64,000 bases of DNA from G965213525 sp965213525 (GTDB lineage Bacteria > Actinomycetota > Acidimicrobiia > Acidimicrobiales > Poriferisodalaceae), in assembly GCA_965213525.1 (NCBI GenBank), contig OZ243889.1:2914001-2978000 (forward strand), in the 5' to 3' direction. Each line of letters opens with the position of its first letter. Within the stretch, counting starts at the first letter, position 1. The notes beneath the pieces are model-generated. The model did not search any database. It was not told the DNA's origin and saw only the letters and a program-made list of their open reading frames with translations. Position numbers and translations under genes: made by a program. Positions 30,573 through 38,567 of this stretch are shown here, piece by piece.

Positions 30573-30997
30573 CGCGACGCGCTCCCCCAGCATCTCGACT
30601 GGCTCGCATCGCTAGACGACGGCGAACGATTGGCCGCTGCGCCGCTCGAAGCCGGTGAACGGGCCCTCGCTGAGGTTGCAGGGTCCCGCCCAGGAATGGG
30701 CCGCCGGGTCGATGCGGCGGGGTGAGGTCTGGTTCGCGGCGAGAGCAGGTCGGGATCGACCCGCACTGTGGGCAACGCCGTATCCGGCAACGGTACGGCC
30801 GTGGTCGCGGCGATTACCAGGACCCGTCGGGATCTGGCATCGGAGTTTGCGTTCACTACCGTCTCCGGCGTCCCGACCGAGAGCGTCGTCAACGCCGACA
30901 ACATCCACACCGTGGCGCCCCGTGTTTCGTCGCACGGTCGCCGTCGGAGCATGGGATGGCAGAGGTGTGCCGGGTCCTGCAGGCGGCGACCGGCTGA
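30573..30997 (+). pseudogene. Decayed mazEF module, second copy
   Basis: The antitoxin remnant begins mid-helix (RDALPQHLDWLASLDDGERL, APLEAGERALAEVAG), lacks its first ~35 codons and then shifts frame. The mazF start survives at ATG 30712 (MRRGEVWFAARAGRDRP). It then passes through at least two more frame changes: VVAAITRTRRDLASEF and SVVNADNIHTVAP in one frame, MAEVCRVLQAATG in another, ending at 30997. All three frames can be aligned to a single MazF of the mycobacterial type, so this is a former toxin gene that cannot be expressed whole. Confidence 0.82.
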
Positions 30998-31159
30998 CAG
31001 TCCTCCGGGGCACGGCCGCGTCCTGACGGCCGAGGTTCTGCAACCCACCTCGACGTGTCCACAGGCCTTTCGCAAGGCCGAGGGCGCTGGGGCCGTGCGC
31101 CGGCACAAGGGTGTCGAAGCCGCTTGACCGCCTCCGCCGCGAGTTCTACCTCCTCGAAC

Positions 31160-32713
31160 ATGAGTGACACGGGACACACCCACGCCAATGGTACCGTCCG
31201 ACGACGTGCTCGGCTCGCCCGCGCAGTCATGGCAGCGGTGCTGCTCACAGGACTCATGGCCGTCGTACCGGGAACGACCTCTGCTGCGCCGGCGCAGCGG
31301 GTACACGGGGACCCTGAGCTCATGCGCTCGGAGAGCGCGGATCACGCGTTGACGGTTGGCGGCGCGATGGCGGAAGATCTATCCGAGCGGAGCATTCGAG
31401 AGCAAGAGATGGGTAACCTCGCCATGCGCGTCTACCAGCGATGGCCGTCACTCTATGCCGGCAGTGACGTAGGGGTTAGGCCCGGTGAGACGCCCCGCCT
31501 CCACATAGTGGGATCTGCGCCCGCCAAGCTGGGAGAAGTGGTACTAGACGCCCCAGTGGATGTAGAGCTCGTGGATGGCGCTCCGCTTTCCTTCGCACAG
31601 CAGGAGGAACAAACGATCGTTGTTGCCAACTCGCTGCGAGCAGCGGGCTTTTACGATATCGTTGTGGGCACGGATCTACGAACTGGACGGACCGACGCAC
31701 AGATAGGCGGCCTCGATCTCGCGCGAGTAGATAACGCAGAGATCATACGTCTCCTACCTTCTGGCCTCCGTCAGGTAGTGGACGTTCAGCTGTCGGCGTC
31801 AAGCATCTCGCAACTGGAAGATGCGTTTGGCGGCATGCGCCTTCGTAATGGCCCAACGAACCGCTGTACGAGCGGTTTCTCGGTTGTGTCCGAGACAAAC
31901 GAAAGGGGTATCTCAACGGCAGGACACTGTAGTGGCATCAATAGGGTCGTGGAGCCAGGCCAAGGTGTGCATGTCACCTCGTGGGAGCTGGATCACGTCG
32001 GCCAGTGGGGCGACGTCGAGTGGCATACGACGACCGAGGCGGAGCCCGCCCTCTTCTACTCGGACACGAATGCGGTCCGCCACGTCAGGTCTTTACGTGC
32101 GCGACCAAGCTTGGGCCGAGGCGATCGAGTCTGCCTCTATGGTCGGTCCTCCAACAACGCAGACTGCGCTGATATTACGCAGGTCTCAATCAGCTGTGGC
32201 AGATCGGATCGAATCGTTCAGGTGGGAGACGACCTGGGCGTCCCCGGCGACAGCGGGGGCCCATGGTATAACCACAGCACAGCATTCGGGCTTCACCGAG
32301 GAAATTGCGGTTCTGGGCGGGAGGGTTTCACACCTGTAGATTTGATGGATGAAGCAATTGACGTACGTGTTTTGGCGGAGGATAGGGTGGCAACTGGCCA
32401 AATCCTAGGGTCAGGCGGCGGTCTACGCTCCCCGAATGGGGTTTACACTTTGCTGATGCAGACAGATGGCAATCTCGTCCTCTATAGGCAAGGTGGCGTT
32501 CCCGTCTGGTCGACGGGGACAAGCACGCCAGGAACGTACGCCATAATGCAAACGGATGGGAACTTCGTCCTCTACCGTCCCGGCCCCGTTGCGGTTTGGT
32601 CAACCTCGACTGGTGCGCGAAACAGCAATTTCATTCTACAAGATGATGGTAATCTCGTCATTCTAAGCAACTCGTATCGGGTGCAATGGGCATCGAATAC
32701 CTCGGGGGCCTAG
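31160..32713 (+). CDS. Secreted trypsin-like serine protease with C-terminal bulb-lectin domain
   Basis: The 517-residue product has a long signal peptide (AVMAAVLLTGLMAVV, cleavage near SAAPA), a pro-like region to about residue 225, and an S1 chymotrypsin-fold domain with the triad His256 (STAGHC), Asp285 (WGDVEW) and Ser365 (PGDSGGPW). A bulb-type mannose-binding lectin domain (about 415-517) has three QxDGNxVx motifs (MQTDGNLVLY, MQTDGNFVLY, LQDDGNLVIL). It probably targets a glycan-bearing surface outside the cell. Base use differs from the neighbours: bases 32641-32700 have 27 G+C of 60. The stop overlaps the convergent gene at CTAG. Confidence 0.87.
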   Translation: MSDTGHTHANGTVRRRARLARAVMAAVLLTGLMAVVPGTTSAAPAQRVHGDPELMRSESADHALTVGGAMAEDLSERSIREQEMGNLAMRVYQRWPSLYAGSDVGVRPGETPRLHIVGSAPAKLGEVVLDAPVDVELVDGAPLSFAQQEEQTIVVANSLRAAGFYDIVVGTDLRTGRTDAQIGGLDLARVDNAEIIRLLPSGLRQVVDVQLSASSISQLEDAFGGMRLRNGPTNRCTSGFSVVSETNERGISTAGHCSGINRVVEPGQGVHVTSWELDHVGQWGDVEWHTTTEAEPALFYSDTNAVRHVRSLRARPSLGRGDRVCLYGRSSNNADCADITQVSISCGRSDRIVQVGDDLGVPGDSGGPWYNHSTAFGLHRGNCGSGREGFTPVDLMDEAIDVRVLAEDRVATGQILGSGGGLRSPNGVYTLLMQTDGNLVLYRQGGVPVWSTGTSTPGTYAIMQTDGNFVLYRPGPVAVWSTSTGARNSNFILQDDGNLVILSNSYRVQWASNTSGA

Positions 32714-35181
32714 TCGAACAGGAGGTCTCCCATTTGGGTTCGACTGCGCCTGGCCTGCGACTTGGGGCAACATCTGGCGAGGCGGTGTCGCAACACCATC
32801 GTCGAGAGGAGCAAGAGGCTCAACACGCTAACAACAACCCCCAGACGGAGACCGGGCGGCTCGTAGTGTAATACCACGTTTGACTCCCCGCGGGGCACGG
32901 GCACGCCCGTGACGAGCCCGTCGATGCGCACGACGTCGGCTGGGTCCCCGTTGACGGTGGCGGCCCACCCGGGGAAGTGCGCCTGGCTGACCACCAACAT
33001 CGACGGCCCGTCCGCCCGCACCGACGCCGTGACCCGGTTGGCGCCGAAGCGCGCCGTGGCAGTACCGCCACCGGTGCCGTCGATCGCCGCACAGGAGGTG
33101 CACCCGTCGACCACCACGGTCGAGCCGAACAGCCCGGGGGGTGACGATGTCGCCGCTGCGGCTGCCTCGTCACCGTCGACCTCCACGACGTGACCGGCCA
33201 CGAAGGCGTCGGGCAGCACAGGCTCGAGGGTGTGGCGCACCAAGCGGGAGGCGGGCACCGGTACGCCCTCGCCGAGCAGATCGGCGGGGGGGAGGGGTGC
33301 GGTCGCCGGGTCGACCAGCACGGTGGTCACCCGCAAGCGATGCAGCAGCGCACCACCGTCGCGCCACACCTCCTCGGGGGCGAGGACAGCGCCGGTGTAG
33401 TCCATGTCGGCGGCGGCATCGGCGTACTCGGCCGGGATCAGGGGATCGTAGCCATTGACGTGTCGGATGCCGACGAGATCACTGCCTGGAGCAACCCACG
33501 GGCGCATCGCGTTCACGTCGACGCCGACGAACATCACCCGGTCGATCCCGCCGTCCGCATCGTGGACCGTGGCGCGTGGATCGGACGTGCGGCCGGTAAC
33601 CATCGCCTCGACGACGGCCGGGTCCGGCGCGTCCCTGCGCCAGTCGTACCACCACCCGTAGGAGACCACCAGGTCGAGCCCGACGGCGAGGAGCGCCACC
33701 CACACCACTGCGCGGCGCGACACCAAGGCCATCGCTGCGGGCACCACCGCAGCGAACGCCAGCGGCACAGCCAGGGCCAGCAGCATGCCGGCGCCCGGCG
33801 ACCGGTACACCCGGAAGGTCACCACGTGCGGGGCGATCACTGCGAAGACGAACATCACGCCCGGGACGACGGCGGCAATGGCGGCTGCGCGACGTCGTTC
33901 GGTGCGATCCGAGCTGAGCAGGTGGGCCACCCCATGAGCGGCGAGAACGGCCACTGCGAGCCCGACCACCGCTCCGTAGCGCGCCCAGGCGCGCATCTCG
34001 CCCAGCACGGGCGTCGCATGAACAAGTCCTGCGAGCGGGGTGACCGCGCCGAGCGTGATGAGCCCGATGGCCGCAGCGGCAACGACCAGGGCCATCGTCG
34101 GGGGGTGCCGGCGCCACCTGGTGAACCCGGCGGCGGCCAGGCCGAGCGCAGCTGCGCCGACGTACACGCCAAGCTCGGTGCGGGACCCGAGCCCACGGTA
34201 CGGGCCGGCGAACGGCCCGTCAGGTCCCACGCCGCCGAACAGGTACGGGAACAGGTACAGCGGGGTGTGCGACAGCTCGAAACTCAGGCTCGTCGCGTCC
34301 TCGAACGCGAGGGCCGAACGATCAGTGGCTCCCAGCACCGCCAGGACCGGCAGCAGGTGGACGGCGCCGACCGCCGCACCCGCAACGCCTGTCAGTGCGA
34401 GCGCACTCAGCGGCCGCCACCACGGCCGGCCGGGGGGTCGGTCCAGCGCCACACGGGCCAGCGTCCAACAGCCAGCGGTGAGGGCGGTGAGCACCAGCAT
34501 CTGGGGGTGACCGGCCACCACACACATGCCGAGGGCGAGCGCAGCGACCAGCACCCGCATCGGGTCGATCCGCTCCACGAGGCGGTCAAGAGCCCATAGC
34601 ACCCAGGGCAGCCAGGCGAAGGTGGCGATGATGGCCTGATGGCCAAGGTGGGCGAACATGAAGCCGCCGAGTGCGACGGCGACCCCCGCGACAGCTGCTG
34701 CGCGGGCGTCGCCAACGAGCCGCCCTGCGAGGAGGTGGCCGCCGACGCCGGCGGCGATGAAGGCAAGTACCACTCGTACGTCGTTGGCCACGGCATCGTT
34801 CACGAAGGCGTGCAGCAGGTTGGGGGGGTACCAGACAGCGCTCTGGGAGATCGCCATCAGCGGTGAACCGGCGAAGGCGAAGGGATTCCAGCTCGGGATC
34901 ACCCCCTCAGCCCACAGCTCCCCCACGTGAGCGTGCATCGGCAGGTAGTAGAGGTAGCCGTCCCCGGGGCCAAGCACTCGGTTGCCCATCACCGACGGGC
35001 CGAACACGAGAACCGGAGCCAACACCGGCAGGACCCACCAGATGTCTGCAAGCGGTCTGCGGGGCCACCTGCTGCGGGCCCCAGGCTTGCGTCGCCATGG
35101 CCTGGAGTGGGCCACGGGCCGCGCGCCCACCCGAGAGGAGGCGCCTGGACTCACAGGCCGAGGCACATCGCGCGTGCCCAT
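32710..35181 (-). CDS. YfhO-like polytopic membrane protein
   Basis: The 823-residue product has about 12-14 transmembrane helices, starting near residue 60 (WWVLPVLAPVLVFGPSVMG), an N-terminal loop with DGYLYYLPMHAHVGELW-PSWNPFAFAG, a large extracytoplasmic C-terminal domain and a final helix. This matches YfhO/GT-C-like proteins implicated in glycosylation of envelope polymers; the acidic DGYLYY loop is where GT-C enzymes keep catalytic acids. The lipid-linked sugar donor is unknown. ATG at 35181 is chosen. The last ~55 codons lie in the lower-GC stretch shared with the protease gene. Confidence 0.78.
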   Translation of the reverse strand: MGTRDVPRPVSPGASSRVGARPVAHSRPWRRKPGARSRWPRRPLADIWWVLPVLAPVLVFGPSVMGNRVLGPGDGYLYYLPMHAHVGELWAEGVIPSWNPFAFAGSPLMAISQSAVWYPPNLLHAFVNDAVANDVRVVLAFIAAGVGGHLLAGRLVGDARAAAVAGVAVALGGFMFAHLGHQAIIATFAWLPWVLWALDRLVERIDPMRVLVAALALGMCVVAGHPQMLVLTALTAGCWTLARVALDRPPGRPWWRPLSALALTGVAGAAVGAVHLLPVLAVLGATDRSALAFEDATSLSFELSHTPLYLFPYLFGGVGPDGPFAGPYRGLGSRTELGVYVGAAALGLAAAGFTRWRRHPPTMALVVAAAAIGLITLGAVTPLAGLVHATPVLGEMRAWARYGAVVGLAVAVLAAHGVAHLLSSDRTERRRAAAIAAVVPGVMFVFAVIAPHVVTFRVYRSPGAGMLLALAVPLAFAAVVPAAMALVSRRAVVWVALLAVGLDLVVSYGWWYDWRRDAPDPAVVEAMVTGRTSDPRATVHDADGGIDRVMFVGVDVNAMRPWVAPGSDLVGIRHVNGYDPLIPAEYADAAADMDYTGAVLAPEEVWRDGGALLHRLRVTTVLVDPATAPLPPADLLGEGVPVPASRLVRHTLEPVLPDAFVAGHVVEVDGDEAAAAATSSPPGLFGSTVVVDGCTSCAAIDGTGGGTATARFGANRVTASVRADGPSMLVVSQAHFPGWAATVNGDPADVVRIDGLVTGVPVPRGESNVVLHYEPPGLRLGVVVSVLSLLLLSTMVLRHRLARCCPKSQARRSRTQMGDLLFD

Positions 35182-35374
35182 GTGCCGAGCCCGAGCAGGA
35201 CTGAACGGACCAACGACGACACTCCGATGAGCGTACGACGGCAGGGCTCCAGCGGGAGCCATGGCTCCACCCCACGTCGACCGACTCGTCGGTGCTGTTC
35301 CGCCATGATTGCTTCGTCGCCGCGGCCTGGCCGGTGCGGTCGCCACCGCCACCTGACCAATTGCGCTGGCCCTC

Positions 35375-35590
35375 GTGCCGAGTTTGTTCGCAGCGGTGGT
35401 CGTCGTCGTCTCGGTGCTCACGGTGCCGCTCGGCCTGCGACCCCGCTTCCTGTTCACCGCCTTCCCCGTGACGATCACCCTGGGGAGGTGGGTGCGCGAG
35501 CCGCAGGCCCCACTGGTGGTCGGGCTGTCCGCCGACGCCCTCGCCGCCGTGACGGTGGCGGTGAGCACCGACGTGTGGCTCGTGCCGTGA
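35375..35590 (+). CDS. Possible small membrane protein
   Basis: A 71-residue frame from GTG with one or two hydrophobic segments (LFAAVVVVVSVLTVPLGL; ALAAVTVAVSTDVWLV). I recognise no family. The opposite strand is also open here without a plausible product, and the ribosome-binding site is weak, so it may be a chance frame. Bases 35182-35374 around it contain no supported gene. Confidence 0.35.
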   Translation: MPSLFAAVVVVVSVLTVPLGLRPRFLFTAFPVTITLGRWVREPQAPLVVGLSADALAAVTVAVSTDVWLVP

Positions 35591-35609
35591 AGGCTCGGAC
35601 CCGGACGGG

Positions 35610-36029
35610 TCAACCGCCCTCGAACGGGTTGGCGACCTCCGCACCGGTGCCGGCGACGTCGACGGTGTTGCGGGTCACCAGCACCAGATCGTGTTCGAGC
35701 GCCGTCGCAGCCAACAGCCCGTCGACGATGGGCACGGGATCCGGCACGTTCATCAACGCCCACCGCTCGGCGATCGCAGCGGTGACGGGAAGCAATCGAT
35801 CGCCGAACTCCGTCACGACCGAGTGCAACCACCCACCGACGGCGTCTGCGGCCGCGACGTCCCGTCGGGCGAGCAGCGCAACACCTCGGCGGAGCTCGCC
35901 GACGGTCAGGACCGACAGCCACAGGCCAGCCGTCGCATGGTCGTCGAACCAGGCGAGGACGTGCACGTCGGCCCGCTCGCGCTTGCGGAGCTCGGAGACG
36001 ACGTTGGTGTCCAGGAGGTAGCCCGTCAC
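35610..36029 (-). CDS. PIN-domain toxin, VapC/FitB type
   Basis: The 139-residue product is a PIN ribonuclease: first acid in YLLDTNVVSELRK, second in VGELRRGV, third in PIVDGLLAATA, and a fourth acidic position near VTRNTVDV. VapC toxins cleave RNA, often tRNA or rRNA, when freed from antitoxin. The start (ATG 36029) overlaps the antitoxin stop by 4 bases, the usual coupling. All catalytic acids are present, so unlike the mazF copies this module looks functional. Confidence 0.92.
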   Translation of the reverse strand: MTGYLLDTNVVSELRKRERADVHVLAWFDDHATAGLWLSVLTVGELRRGVALLARRDVAAADAVGGWLHSVVTEFGDRLLPVTAAIAERWALMNVPDPVPIVDGLLAATALEHDLVLVTRNTVDVAGTGAEVANPFEGG

Positions 36030-36250
36030 AGCTCCACGCCGCGGGGCAGCTCACGCCGGCGTTCGAAGTCGCGGTCGGCCCCGAGGTCGGGCATCTCATG
36101 GAGTCGTCGGGTGAAGGCGCCCTCGTCTCGCAGCGCCCGGCGGAGGATCTCGCGGTGCGCCTCCTCAGCCGAGCAGCCCGCTTCGGCGGCTCGACGCTTC
36201 AGCCGAGCCACGAGGTCGTCGTCCAGGTTCCTCACGATCAACTGGGCCAC
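36026..36250 (-). CDS. FitA/VapB-type antitoxin
   Basis: The 74-residue protein has an N-terminal ribbon-helix-helix DNA-binding fold (MAQLIVRNLDDDLVARLKRR, then CSAEEAHREILRRAL) and a C-terminal tail that would wrap the PIN toxin (FERRRELPRGVEL). AEAGCSAEEAHREIL is typical of FitA antitoxins. It binds and silences the toxin and represses its own operon. A palindrome at 36267-36283, 17 bases upstream of its ATG, is the likely operator. Confidence 0.9.
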   Translation of the reverse strand: MAQLIVRNLDDDLVARLKRRAAEAGCSAEEAHREILRRALRDEGAFTRRLHEMPDLGADRDFERRRELPRGVEL

Positions 36251-36266
36251 GTCGTTCTCCCCTTCG

Positions 36267-36283
36267 CGCTATCGACGATAGCG
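36267..36283 (-). promoter_or_regulatory. Palindrome upstream of vapB (probable antitoxin operator)
   Basis: A perfect inverted repeat CGCTATCG-A-CGATAGCG. The half-site resembles the GCTATC core that I recall for FitA-bound repeats in Neisseria, but here the arms are separated by one base. Its position just before the antitoxin start fits autoregulation. Confidence 0.6.
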
Positions 36284-36331
36284 GCTGCCGTCGGTGGCTG
36301 CGTCCTTGGGTGGCCGGCGCGATGAAGCACC

Positions 36332-37096
36332 TCAGAGGGGCAGGCGGCGGAACACGGCGCGGGGCAGGGCGCGCAGTCCGAGCATGACCGGGCGGATCAG
36401 CGGGGGCACGTGCACCAGCGTCCGACGGTCGCGCACGGCGCCGACGACGGCGGCGGCCACCACGCCGGCATCGGTGGCCAGGGGGGCCTCGGAGAGCCCG
36501 GCGGTCATGCGGGTGCGGACGAACCCGGGCCGCACGACGGTCACGGTGACCCCCGAACCGTCGAGCGCGTCGCCGAGAGCGAGGGCGAAGGCGTCGAGCC
36601 CGGCCTTGGTGGCGGCGTAGACCGCGGCCGACGCCCGGGGCGCCATCGCCGCCACCGACGACAGCACCACCAGCGCGCCGTGGCCCTGAGCTCGCAACCT
36701 GGGGGCCAGGTGCAGACACAGCGACATCGGCCCGCCGAAGTTGGTCATCGCCGCGGCAGCGGCCGCCGCCGGGTCGGCGTCGTAGGTGGCCTGGTCGCCC
36801 AGGACGCCGACGGCCAGGATCGTCACGTCGATGTCGCCGAGCGCCTCGTGTGCCTCGGCGAGGGCGGGCCCGTGGGCGTCGAGGTCGGTGGCGTCGAGGG
36901 CGATCGGGGTGACCCGGTCGACACCGGCGGCGCGCACCTGCTGCACGGCGGCATCCAGCCGTGCCGAGGGCCGGGCGGCCAGGGCGACCGCCCGCACCCG
37001 ACCCGAGGCGGCGAAGGCCTCGACGCTGGCCAGGGCCAGATCGGACGTGCCGCCCAGCACGAGGATGGTCTGGGGTGCGCCCGTGGCGTCGATCAC
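36332..37096 (-). CDS. dprE2: Decaprenylphospho-beta-D-erythro-pentofuranosid-2-ulose 2-reductase DprE2
   Basis: DprE2 reduces the 2-keto intermediate DPX to decaprenylphosphoryl-arabinose with NADH. The 254-residue product is a short-chain dehydrogenase: LVLGGTSDLALASVEAF (glycine motif of this branch), the catalytic Ser in VVLSSVAAMAPR, and YAATKAGLDAF carrying the Tyr-x-x-x-Lys pair. The C-terminus ends in a membrane-associating hydrophobic/basic stretch as in mycobacterial DprE2. It follows dprE1 with 43 bases between, in the order ubiA-dprE1-dprE2. Confidence 0.9.
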   Translation of the reverse strand: MIDATGAPQTILVLGGTSDLALASVEAFAASGRVRAVALAARPSARLDAAVQQVRAAGVDRVTPIALDATDLDAHGPALAEAHEALGDIDVTILAVGVLGDQATYDADPAAAAAAAMTNFGGPMSLCLHLAPRLRAQGHGALVVLSSVAAMAPRASAAVYAATKAGLDAFALALGDALDGSGVTVTVVRPGFVRTRMTAGLSEAPLATDAGVVAAAVVGAVRDRRTLVHVPPLIRPVMLGLRALPRAVFRRLPL

Positions 37097-37139
37097 CGGT
37101 GCCGCCAGCCAAGATCGAGGCGTCGGAGGGGACCGATCA

Positions 37140-38567
37140 TCACCGGCGCCGCCCGCTGAGGTCGAGGCGCCGGTCGAGGTCGCTGACCATCACCCCATCG
37201 GGGTCGAGGCGGTCGCGCACCTCACGCCACTCCTCCAGGCGGGGGTACATGTCAGGGATCAGCTCGGGTCGCACCCGGGCGTCCTTGGCGAGGTAGAGCC
37301 GGCCCCCGGCACCCAGCACGTCGGCGTCGAGCTCGTCGAGCAGGGTGCCCAGCCCGGGCACCGCGGTCGGCACGTCCAGGGCCAGCGTCCACCCAGGCAT
37401 CGGGAACGACAGGTGACCGGCCCCGGCGGGTCCGAAGCGCTTCAGCACCGCCAGGAACGACGGGCACCGCGCCGCGGACAGGGCGGCGACGATGCGGCAG
37501 ATGACCTCGCTGGCGGCCAGGGGCACGACGCACTGCCACTGGACGAACCCGGGCCGGCCGTACAGCCGGTTCCACGACCTGACGCCGTCGAGGGGGTGGA
37601 AGAACCGACCGATCGACTGGATCTCGTCGCGTCGGCGCCGCGGGGCGGCCCGGTACCACGCCTCGTTGAACGCCCGGATGCTGAGGCGGTTCAACAGGCG
37701 CGGCGGCATCCACGGCGGGGCGGGCACGGCCCTGCCGGGTGACCAGTCCAGCGGGTCGGGCCGGTCCGCGGCGGCGAGTTGGTCGACCTCGGCGATGTCG
37801 CCGCGGGTGAGCACCCCCCGTCCGGTCGAGTGGCCCGAGGCCAACAGATCGATCCAGGCCACCGAGTAGGTTCGCTCGGCGTCGGTGGCGCTCATCAGGG
37901 CCATCAAGGTGTCGAGATCTGCGGCTCGGTCGGTGTCGACGATCAGCCGCGACGACGCCGCCGCGATCAGCTGCACGTCGGCGTCGACGATGACACCGGT
38001 CAGGCCCATCCCCCCGACGGTGGCTGCCATCTCCGCGGGGGTGTCGTCCCATGACAGCTGTCGCTCGGTGCCGATGCCGTCGACGAGCGTGAGCGCCCTG
38101 ACGTGAGCACCGAACGCGCCGTGGCGGTGGTGGTTCTTGCCGTGGACGTCGGCGGCGATGGCCCCGCCCACCGTCACCTGCCGGGTGCCGGGGGTGACCG
38201 GCACGAACCACCCGTGGGGCAGCGCCTCGAACATCAGCCGTTCGAGCGACACACCGGCGGCCACCCGGGCGATGCCGCGCTCGGGGTCGAGGACGACGGC
38301 GTCGTCGCCGGTGGTCGCCGGGCCGGTTGCGTCGACCACGACGCCGCCGGCGTTCTGGGCCGCATCGTTGTAGGACCGACCGAGGCCCCGGGCGATGACC
38401 CCCCGCGGCGACCCGGCGTCGATCAGCCGTCCGACCGATCGCATGTCGCTCGCGCCGACCAGGTGGGCGGCGGTCGGCGCTGTCCGCCCCCACCCCGACA
38501 GCACGGTCGTCGGCCCAGCCGGCACGGTCGTCGGCCCAGCCGAGGCCAACGCCGGGTCAGCCAGCAT
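37140..38567 (-). CDS. dprE1: Decaprenylphosphoryl-beta-D-ribose oxidase DprE1
   Basis: DprE1 is the FAD enzyme that oxidises DPR to DPX on the way to the arabinan donor DPA. The 475-residue product has the FAD-binding stretch RGLGRSYNDAAQ, TPGTRQVTVGGAIAADVHGKNHH, and the C-terminal domain GGRLYLAKDARVRPE. In M. tuberculosis DprE1 the segment WNICVDF contains Cys387, target of benzothiazinones; here it reads WTLALDV, so this position is Ala396. ATG at 38567 overlaps the ubiA stop by 11 bases. The N-terminus holds a duplicated AGPTTVP unit. Confidence 0.93.
   Translation of the reverse strand: MLADPALASAGPTTVPAGPTTVLSGWGRTAPTAAHLVGASDMRSVGRLIDAGSPRGVIARGLGRSYNDAAQNAGGVVVDATGPATTGDDAVVLDPERGIARVAAGVSLERLMFEALPHGWFVPVTPGTRQVTVGGAIAADVHGKNHHRHGAFGAHVRALTLVDGIGTERQLSWDDTPAEMAATVGGMGLTGVIVDADVQLIAAASSRLIVDTDRAADLDTLMALMSATDAERTYSVAWIDLLASGHSTGRGVLTRGDIAEVDQLAAADRPDPLDWSPGRAVPAPPWMPPRLLNRLSIRAFNEAWYRAAPRRRRDEIQSIGRFFHPLDGVRSWNRLYGRPGFVQWQCVVPLAASEVICRIVAALSAARCPSFLAVLKRFGPAGAGHLSFPMPGWTLALDVPTAVPGLGTLLDELDADVLGAGGRLYLAKDARVRPELIPDMYPRLEEWREVRDRLDPDGVMVSDLDRRLDLSGRRR
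38501..38542. repeat. 21-bp tandem duplication in the dprE1 N-terminus
   Basis: gcacggtcgtcggcccagcc plus g occurs twice head to tail, encoding a repeated AGPTTV/P heptapeptide before the conserved domain. It does not shift the frame. Confidence 0.85.

Noticed and set aside
33190..34599. 469-codon plus-strand frame inside the YfhO-like gene
   Set aside because: The minus strand encodes a coherent membrane protein here; the plus frame is His/Arg-rich without motifs.
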